Assembly: GCA_947498055.1 (NCBI GenBank)
Contig: CANMJA010000040.1
Span: 1 to 37,767, forward strand
Direction: 5' to 3'
Source: an uncultured Tenacibaculum sp.
GTDB lineage: Bacteria; Bacteroidota; Bacteroidia; Flavobacteriales; Flavobacteriaceae
Length of the DNA stretch: 37,767 bases
Position 1 is the first letter of the stretch; each line of letters opens with the position of its first letter. This document shows positions 31,780 to 37,767 of this stretch, in pieces. A program made the translations under genes and the position numbers. The notes under the pieces were generated by a model. The model was given only the letters and a program-made list of their open reading frames with translations, made no database searches and had not been told where the DNA came from.

Positions 31780-32913
31780 ATGAAAAAAATAGGGCTCTTT
31801 ATTTTCTTTTTATATTCTTGTTTAACTCTTGATGCTCAAGATAATTTTGTCATTAAAAATGTGCATTTATTTGATGGAAATCATACTTTTAAAAGTAGAA
31901 ATATTCTTATTGAAAACGGGACAATAAAAAAAATAACAAAAGAAAAAATAGAGCACAAAAATGTTATTGATGGCACAAATAAAATGCTAATGCCTGCACT
32001 AATTAATTCGCACGTACATATGTGGAGTGGTTTTCAATTAGAAGAGGCTGCGGCTGCAGGAGTTTTAACAGTATTAGATATGCATACCTATGAACCTTCA
32101 ATTCCTATTTTAAAAGAATTTAGAAAATCTACTCAGCATGCAGATTATTATGCAGCAGGTGGAGCAGCAACCGTACCTAATGGTCATGGAACGCAATTTA
32201 ATTATCCGACTCCTACATTAACAAAACCAGAAGAAGCTAAGGCTTTTGTTAAAGGAAGAATAAAAGCAGGAGCTGATTATATTAAGATAATTAGAGAGCC
32301 TTGGAAAGCTACTTTAAATTATGAAACTGTGGCAGAGATTATAAAAGAAGCTCATCATCAAAAATTAATAAGCGTAGTGCATGTTTCTAAAGCAAGAGAT
32401 GGAGTTAGGGTTGTAAAAGATAAAGCAAATGGTTTAGTGCATATATGGGATGATAGGGATTTAACGGAAGAGGAATTTACAGCATTAAAAAAGGAACAGT
32501 TTTTTATAGTACCAACGGTATTAACGATTCATAAAGTACAAAAAATATATTTTAAAAAGTCGGATGAAGAACAAGAAAAGGTTACCAATAGAATTTTAAA
32601 AGAGGTAAAAAGATTGTATGATGCGAAGATACCAATACTAGCAGGTACAGACCCTCCAAATGCTGGAATTAATAATGGTACAGATTTATATAAGGAAATG
32701 ATCTTTTTTTATAAAGCAGGATTATCTAATTTAGACATTTTAAAATCTGCAACATCTTTACCCGCAACCCATTTTAAGTTAAAAGATAAAGGGTTTATTA
32801 AAGAAGGTTTTAGAGCAGATTTTATTTTAATAGACGGAAATCCCATTCAAAACATAAAAGATATATTCAATGAAAAGAGGGTTTGGAAACAAGGTAAAGA
32901 AGTAAAGTTATAA
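31780..32913 (+). CDS. Secreted amidohydrolase-family protein
   Basis: A 377-residue protein with a signal peptide (MKKIGLFIFFLYSCLTLDAQ). It has the N-terminal beta module (NVHLFDGN), the metal motif NSHVHMWSG (HVH at residues 78-80), a carbamylatable-lysine candidate in ADYIKIIREPWK, the next metal histidine region VVHVSK and VHIWDD, and TDPP near residue 290, ending with the ADFILIDGNP segment of imidazolonepropionase-like amidohydrolases. It probably acts on an amide or cyclic substrate in the periplasm; substrate unknown. Its place between the 2TM units and the regulator is odd for a signalling operon and could mean it processes the signal. Confidence 0.88.
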   Translation: MKKIGLFIFFLYSCLTLDAQDNFVIKNVHLFDGNHTFKSRNILIENGTIKKITKEKIEHKNVIDGTNKMLMPALINSHVHMWSGFQLEEAAAAGVLTVLDMHTYEPSIPILKEFRKSTQHADYYAAGGAATVPNGHGTQFNYPTPTLTKPEEAKAFVKGRIKAGADYIKIIREPWKATLNYETVAEIIKEAHHQKLISVVHVSKARDGVRVVKDKANGLVHIWDDRDLTEEEFTALKKEQFFIVPTVLTIHKVQKIYFKKSDEEQEKVTNRILKEVKRLYDAKIPILAGTDPPNAGINNGTDLYKEMIFFYKAGLSNLDILKSATSLPATHFKLKDKGFIKEGFRADFILIDGNPIQNIKDIFNEKRVWKQGKEVKL

Positions 32914-32917
32914 AAGT

Positions 32918-33673
32918 ATGCATGTAATAATTATAGAAGATGAAAAACCAGCAGCAAGAAGATTAAAACGAATGTTGGCCATGTTAGATATAGAAGTAAA
33001 TACCATGTTACATTCTGTAGAGGAATCTTTAAATTGGTTTCAAAATAACCAACATCCCGATTTAATTTTCTTAGATATTCAGCTTTCAGATGGTTTGTCT
33101 TTTGAAATATTTGAAGAAATACCAGTAAAGTCAGCCATTGTTTTCACTACTGCTTATGATGAATATGCTTTAAAAGCTTTTAAATTAAATTCGATTGATT
33201 ATTTATTAAAACCAATTGATGAAGATGAATTAAAAGTAGCAGTAGATAAATATAAAAAACAACAACCCGAGAAAAGTGACTTACAGGTTAATATAGATGA
33301 AATAAGAAAATTGTTAATTAACCCAATAGATAGAAAATATAAGAAACGATTTACGATTAAAATAGGACAGCATATAAAAATTATTCACACCGATAATATA
33401 GAATGTTTGTATTCAGAAAATAAAGCAACGTATATTCATACAAATGAAAATAGGAATTATTTAATAGATAACTCCTTAGAATATTGGCAAGAACAGTTAA
33501 ATCCGGAACAATATTTTAGAGTAAATAGAACATTTATAGTACACATAAATGCAATAAAAGACATTATATCTTATACCAACTCTCGATTAAAGCTAATTTT
33601 ACATTCTTTTACAGAACAAGAAATTATTGTAAGTAGAGAGCGTGTAAAAGATTTTAAAAATTGGATTGATTAA
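32918..33673 (+). CDS. LytTR-family response regulator
   Basis: A 251-residue regulator: receiver domain residues 1-115 with acidic pair E7/D8, phosphoacceptor Asp53 (LIFLDIQ) and the conserved Lys in YLLKPIDEDE; LytTR DNA-binding domain residues about 145-250 (RFTIKIGQHIKIIHTDNIEC, YFRVNRTFIVHINAIKDI, IIVSRERVKDFKNWID). It should be the partner of the kinase at 28854 and bind direct repeats. Its last 20 bases overlap the convergent hydrolase gene on the other strand. Confidence 0.94.
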   Translation: MHVIIIEDEKPAARRLKRMLAMLDIEVNTMLHSVEESLNWFQNNQHPDLIFLDIQLSDGLSFEIFEEIPVKSAIVFTTAYDEYALKAFKLNSIDYLLKPIDEDELKVAVDKYKKQQPEKSDLQVNIDEIRKLLINPIDRKYKKRFTIKIGQHIKIIHTDNIECLYSENKATYIHTNENRNYLIDNSLEYWQEQLNPEQYFRVNRTFIVHINAIKDIISYTNSRLKLILHSFTEQEIIVSRERVKDFKNWID

Positions 33674-34307
33674 TAATTTTTGCTATTTCTAAATTTACAA
33701 ATTCACTTATTTTAGGAGCATTATCTACAATCATAAAATGCGCTCCTTTATCTATTAATAGCATTTTAGTTGTGCCTCTTGGAGGAATCAGTTTGTCGCT
33801 TGTACCATTAATTTTTATAACGTTTTTTAATAACGTTGTATTTTGCCAATTTGTTAGTTCATAAAGTGCCCATTTAACAAAAGAAGGATCTGTATCCTTT
33901 AAAATAGCATACAATAATTTATTGTTTTTTGCGCCAAATAAATAAGTAGCAATACGTTTAGGAAAGTGAAAAAAAGAAGTAGGTATGAATCGTATTATTT
34001 TGATTTTACCAAACCATCTAAAAATTGGATTTAATTCATTTTTTGTGTGAGCTGAAGAGATTAAAATAGTTATTCTTGGATTCAAAATTTTGCTTATTTC
34101 TGTAGCAACTAATCCTCCAAAGCTTACACCAATTAAGCAGAAATCATTTTCAATATCTATTACAGTACTTAGTCTTTTAGAATACTCTTTAATAGATTCC
34201 TTTTTTTTAGGAGATATCCAATGGATAGGAGTGAATTCATAATTTAGTGTAAGAAAATTAAAAACTCTCTTATCTGCACCAAGTCCACTAATGCCATATA
34301 TTTTCAT
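33654..34307 (-). CDS. Alpha/beta hydrolase
   Basis: The start at 34307 (MKIYGISGLGADKRVFNFL) is chosen over 34349, as the fold begins there. The 217-residue protein has the nucleophile elbow GVSFGG with Ser62 and, near the end, IIPP-like loop KLIPPRG and the catalytic His in KGAHFMIVDN. It is a short member without a cap domain. Function unknown. It overlaps the response-regulator end and is convergent with it. Confidence 0.85.
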   Translation of the reverse strand: MKIYGISGLGADKRVFNFLTLNYEFTPIHWISPKKKESIKEYSKRLSTVIDIENDFCLIGVSFGGLVATEISKILNPRITILISSAHTKNELNPIFRWFGKIKIIRFIPTSFFHFPKRIATYLFGAKNNKLLYAILKDTDPSFVKWALYELTNWQNTTLLKNVIKINGTSDKLIPPRGTTKMLLIDKGAHFMIVDNAPKISEFVNLEIAKIINQSNF

Positions 34308-34354
34308 GTTTTTATAACTATTTACAGTATTAAAGATGGGAAAAATCACTAATT

Positions 34355-35017
34355 TTAAAAAACAGTATAAAGCGTAGTTATAATAACACCTTTTCCATTA
34401 TTTAAATCAATAGATGCTAATTGTTTTTCTCCCTTTACTTTAAAATTAAATGGAGATGCTAATAGGTTTAAACCACTTTGTTTTTTTAATCGAATTCCTT
34501 GTCCTGAAATAATATCTTTATTAGGTGTAAAATCTCCTTGAGGTATATGTTCTGTTAAAATAACATATTTATAAGCACTTAATTTATTTACAATATTTTG
34601 CACTTCTGTGTTTGATAAGTGTTGTAATACCTGTCTTAATATAGCACAATCTGCAGGAGGTAAAGCATCTATAGCAATATCTAAACATAGGAATTCTAAA
34701 TTTTCTTTTGTAAAGGTTTTCTTATTATGCGTTATAAGATCAGTAACTATATCTGTAGCAATGTATTTCTTGGTGTATTTAACTAATTGTTTACCTACAT
34801 TAAAATCTCCACAACCTAAATCGCATACAGTAAGTGGAATTTTGAAAGAAGTTAAAAAGGATGTTAAGGCTGTTATATATGGATGTGTAATTTTAGGATC
34901 ATGTGAGCCAATACCCGAATAGAAGTCCGTTTCGTTACTACCCCAAAGATTCATTTTATAAACCTGCTCCATAGCAGCTTTTGTTGGCCATGGTTTTTTT
35001 GTTTTTTTCTCTTTCAT
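34355..35017 (-). CDS. Class I SAM-dependent methyltransferase-like protein
   Basis: The 220-residue protein has a Rossmann motif I as VCDLGCGDFNVGK (residues 64-76), then YIATDIV and LDIAIDALPPAD, with ILRQVLQHLS as motif III/IV, and ends with a strand-rich tail. It is similar in layout to small methyltransferases of Bacteroidota. Substrate unknown. It begins seven bases after the GDYXXLXY gene and may be cotranscribed with it. Confidence 0.8.
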   Translation of the reverse strand: MKEKKTKKPWPTKAAMEQVYKMNLWGSNETDFYSGIGSHDPKITHPYITALTSFLTSFKIPLTVCDLGCGDFNVGKQLVKYTKKYIATDIVTDLITHNKKTFTKENLEFLCLDIAIDALPPADCAILRQVLQHLSNTEVQNIVNKLSAYKYVILTEHIPQGDFTPNKDIISGQGIRLKKQSGLNLLASPFNFKVKGEKQLASIDLNNGKGVIITTLYTVF

Positions 35018-35024
35018 AAAACTA

Positions 35025-35513
35025 TTATTCTATTTTAATTCTATTTTCATCATACAAACCAACTAAAACATTATTCCCTTTAGTATCTACTTTTACAGCT
35101 CCGTATTTAGCTTTTTCATATTTTTCTCCTTCTCCCTCCTGAAAAAAGAAAGATTCTGCACCAATATGTATCCTATTTCTACCACTTAAAGTATATCTTA
35201 TACCATATTCTCCTTCATTAATAGGAAGTTTATTTTCTTGTAGTCTAACTCTTTTTGCAACACCATTTTCTTTTAAACTAACAATACAAAATCCTCTTTT
35301 AAAAATGCTATCTGTGTTAAAATTACTAGCAATAGCATAACGTAAAGTCATATAATCTCCTTGCATTAAAGATCTAGGATCTACAGGTGCTAATTCTAAA
35401 AGAATAAGTTTTCCTTCTGAAACTATTTTTTCTTTGTTATACATAGAACGATGAAACAAGATGAGTACAATAACCAGATTTATAAGAATAATTATTTTTT
35501 TATACTTCTTCAT
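35025..35513 (-). CDS. GDYXXLXY-domain membrane protein
   Basis: A 162-residue protein with an N-terminal membrane helix (residues about 6-22, IIILINLVIVLILF) and the name-giving motif GDYMTLRY at residues 52-59, followed by an outside beta-rich domain. The family is of unknown function and usually stands next to DUF4401 and DUF2157 membrane proteins, as here; its start overlaps the DUF4401 end by 14 bases. Confidence 0.9.
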   Translation of the reverse strand: MKKYKKIIILINLVIVLILFHRSMYNKEKIVSEGKLILLELAPVDPRSLMQGDYMTLRYAIASNFNTDSIFKRGFCIVSLKENGVAKRVRLQENKLPINEGEYGIRYTLSGRNRIHIGAESFFFQEGEGEKYEKAKYGAVKVDTKGNNVLVGLYDENRIKIE

Positions 35514-36579
35514 TAGAATTTAATTGTTTAGCAGTTAGTATATAAAGTAACAGAAATACAATTCCTGAGGAAAATAAAATAATAGATTTAGTTAATAAAG
35601 TAAAATGTAAATCGTAATAATATTGTGAAATAAAGTAGATAAAAGCAACAACACCAATAACAAATCCTGTTTTGTAATTTACCAGAAAACTTAATAAAAT
35701 AATTAAAATGGCACCTAAAATAGAAGGAGAATAAAAAATTGGTAAAAGTAGTAATAGACTTAAAGTATAAATTAAAAACTTACTTTTTAAAGAGTTTACT
35801 TCCAAAATTTTTAAAAGTAGAAATAGCACATATAAAATGCAGCTACTAATAATAATAGAAGATAGCCACAGATAACCTTGCGATATATGATGTGTAAAAA
35901 AACTTTTTATGGTTGCTATTAACCCCATTAATAAAGAGAAAATAAAACCAATTCTACTGGGATTGTATAATTTAGATATTTTTATGTTTTTAGATATTAA
36001 TCTTGATTCATTTAAAAATAGATAGGTTGCTATTAAAGTATTAAAAGAAATATATAGGTGAATTAAGTTAGGTATTTTATTAAAAGCTATTAATATAAGA
36101 AAGCTACCATTAATGGTAAGTATAGCAACAAAGGACAGCATATAATTTTGTGTAATAAATAGAGTTCCCATTCCTATAATACTTACTAAAATGAGAATAT
36201 TATTCTCGGTAAATTCCATTTCTTTTAAGCCTATTGAAAGAAGAACAATACCTATAATATAAGTAACTATACTGGCAGTATCTATCGTAATTTTATTAGA
36301 TTCTTTATTTATTATAATAGTAAAAAATAGGAAAGCACCTCCTAATATTAATAAACCTAATTCAGAATTAAAAAGACCAGTAATAAATAGAAATCCAATA
36401 AAAGACAATGTAGCTAATAAGCCGCCTAAGACAGAAAGTATTTTAATAGATAAGCTAGATTGATTTTCTTCTTTTATTTGATATTCTGTATGAATAGCGT
36501 TTTCATTGTAAACAAAATCTTCTCCTTCTATTAAATGAAGCTCGTTTAACAGTTTCTTTTTATTTATGAATTTATCCAT
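35500..36579 (-). CDS. DUF4401 multi-pass membrane protein
   Basis: A 359-residue integral membrane protein with about ten or more hydrophobic helices from residue 44 on and a soluble N-terminal stretch (ELHLIEGEDFVYNENAIHTE) typical of DUF4401. It overlaps both neighbours (14 and 16 bases), so the trio is one operon. Function unknown, no catalytic motif seen. Confidence 0.88.
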   Translation of the reverse strand: MDKFINKKKLLNELHLIEGEDFVYNENAIHTEYQIKEENQSSLSIKILSVLGGLLATLSFIGFLFITGLFNSELGLLILGGAFLFFTIIINKESNKITIDTASIVTYIIGIVLLSIGLKEMEFTENNILILVSIIGMGTLFITQNYMLSFVAILTINGSFLILIAFNKIPNLIHLYISFNTLIATYLFLNESRLISKNIKISKLYNPSRIGFIFSLLMGLIATIKSFFTHHISQGYLWLSSIIISSCILYVLFLLLKILEVNSLKSKFLIYTLSLLLLLPIFYSPSILGAILIILLSFLVNYKTGFVIGVVAFIYFISQYYYDLHFTLLTKSIILFSSGIVFLLLYILTAKQLNSNEEV

Positions 36580-37517
36580 TTCTTTTGAAGATTGATTAGA
36601 GTTTTAATAACTAGTGTAACGCTTACTACGATAAATAATCCTATGATAAAAAACATAGATTCATCATGTGATGAATTGATGAGAAAACTTGAAATAATTA
36701 GGATAATACTAAAAGAAATAATAGATAAGAAAAAGTTACTTTTTGTTTTTAAACCATAAAAAATTCCAAGAATGTATACTAAAATAGTAATAAACATTAA
36801 CAGAGAGAAATAGTCTTGTTTATGGTTAAAAACTCCTGTAATAACTCCAATGGTACTATAACTAATAGCACCCAAAGCTATTACATAAATAAACCATGTT
36901 GGAATTTTTAGTGTTTTATAAATTTTCTTTCCAAACAAAAAAGCGATTAAGAAGCATACATTGATAGCAAAAAGCAAAGTAAAAAGAAAAATATAAGAAG
37001 GATAAAGAACAACCTGTTCAAAATATAAAATAACCGTGGTATTTATTAAAACAATAAAAAGAAGCCAAAGAGGAGGGAAGTTGGCAATAAAAACCCAAAG
37101 AGTTATAGCCATCGTCCAACCTAAGAAAAAATCATATGCATCGGCACCAGTTTGATATATTTGTCCGAACACCGCAAATAAAACGCCTACTAGCATAGAA
37201 GCCCCTGTAAGTAAGATGTTTTTTATATCGGAATTTATTTTTGATAATAAAATAGCAGAAATTATTCCTATAATTAACCCTTCAATTAATCCAATTTTAA
37301 GAAACTTGTGTAAGTTAGCCCAGTTATATGCAAAGAAAAATAAAACTCCTGCTGTTGTAAAACAAACCCCTAAACTCATAAAAAAAAGCTTTAAGAATTT
37401 ATGCCAAGATTGTTTAGAGTTATAAATATTCTCTTTTAATATAGTATGGATGTTTTTTTCAGAAATACTACTATGCCTACTTATTATGTGTATATCTTCT
37501 CTTTTAAATTTGGTCAT
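36564..37517 (-). CDS. DUF2157 multi-pass membrane protein
   Basis: A 317-residue membrane protein with a short cytosolic N-terminus (FKREDIHIISRHSSISEKNI) and about ten helices. The pattern FFMSLGVCFTTAGVLFFFAYNWANLHKFLKI is the DUF2157 entry motif. First gene of the membrane trio operon. Unknown function. Confidence 0.88.
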   Translation of the reverse strand: MTKFKREDIHIISRHSSISEKNIHTILKENIYNSKQSWHKFLKLFFMSLGVCFTTAGVLFFFAYNWANLHKFLKIGLIEGLIIGIISAILLSKINSDIKNILLTGASMLVGVLFAVFGQIYQTGADAYDFFLGWTMAITLWVFIANFPPLWLLFIVLINTTVILYFEQVVLYPSYIFLFTLLFAINVCFLIAFLFGKKIYKTLKIPTWFIYVIALGAISYSTIGVITGVFNHKQDYFSLLMFITILVYILGIFYGLKTKSNFFLSIISFSIILIISSFLINSSHDESMFFIIGLFIVVSVTLVIKTLINLQKKWINS

Positions 37518-37767
37518 TCAAGTTTACATTTTAATTAATGTTATAAAAACTGATTTAGGATTAGTGTATTTATTTAAAGATATCTTTTACTTATTTTAAA
37601 GTTTTTTATTACTAATGTATTTTTTTAAAATTCAATTAATATTTGTTTTTATGTAACCTCCTTTTCCTTTTCCTTTTAATTTTTAGAGGTGTAATACTAT
37701 TTGATATTTTAATTTACTCAATTAAAGGTTTTGTATAGATGTCGTATGCTGTAATGGACATAATCAA
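37518..37767. other. Intergenic end of window
   Basis: AT-rich, with a pyrimidine-rich CTCCTTTTCCTTTTCC tract near 37660. It probably includes the promoter of the membrane trio; no clear TTG-N19-TAnnTTTG was found, and no gene is visible up to the edge. Confidence 0.5.

Overview
The window is AT-rich and reads as a chromosome piece from a Bacteroidota species, most likely a (marine) Flavobacteriaceae. The grounds are an arginine operon of the N-succinylornithine type, a LytS/LytTR system with 2TM-domain proteins, a candidate TTG-N19-TAnnTTTG promoter, and DUF885 and SUKH lipoproteins. The genus is inference.

Region 1 (1 to about 18,030) looks like an integron-style gene-cassette array. Twelve or thirteen small units, nearly all reading rightward, are separated by imperfect palindromes that start with an RYYYAAC-like box and end with a GTTRRRY-like box. 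In most units the few bases that open the cassette are the exact reverse complement of the box that closes the same cassette (for example GTTAGGCATA at 9742 and TATGCCTAAC at 10974). This is the behaviour expected of attC cassettes that circularise at G|TT. Most sites are long (about 190-205 bp); three are short (about 55-105 bp). Contents: a VOC protein, several unrecognised proteins, a DHFR-like reductase, a frameshifted SH3 protein, an MdaB-like quinone reductase with a divergent LysR, DUF3303 plus a frameshifted GNAT, a SUKH lipoprotein, AraC plus a DUF885 peptidase-like lipoprotein, a PEP-mutase/isocitrate-lyase family protein plus Ada, and LysR plus a methyltransferase. No intact integrase is present. 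Relics include the C-terminus of a tyrosine recombinase next to a site (about 6.8 kb), pieces of IS3 and IS1380 transposases (6.07-6.54 kb), and two group II intron relics, each touching an attC-like half site (3.5 kb and 18.03 kb). The array runs off the left edge.

Region 2 (18,443-27,769, minus strand) is a tightly packed arginine operon: GNAT, argG, argC, proC, argD, argF', argB, argE, argH. It makes arginine through acylated intermediates, probably N-succinyl. proC is embedded, tying proline synthesis to it. Dispersed TTCGACTTCG-type palindromes and GATCACTG-rich repeats sit in its three larger gaps.

Region 3 (28,414-33,673, plus strand) is a signalling operon: a DUF2141 protein, a LytS-type sensor kinase whose C-terminus is a 2TM unit, five separate tandem 2TM proteins, a secreted amidohydrolase, and a LytTR response regulator.

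Region 4 (33,654-37,517, minus strand) holds an alpha/beta hydrolase, a SAM methyltransferase, and the membrane trio GDYXXLXY protein, DUF4401 and DUF2157. No tRNA, rRNA or CRISPR array was seen.
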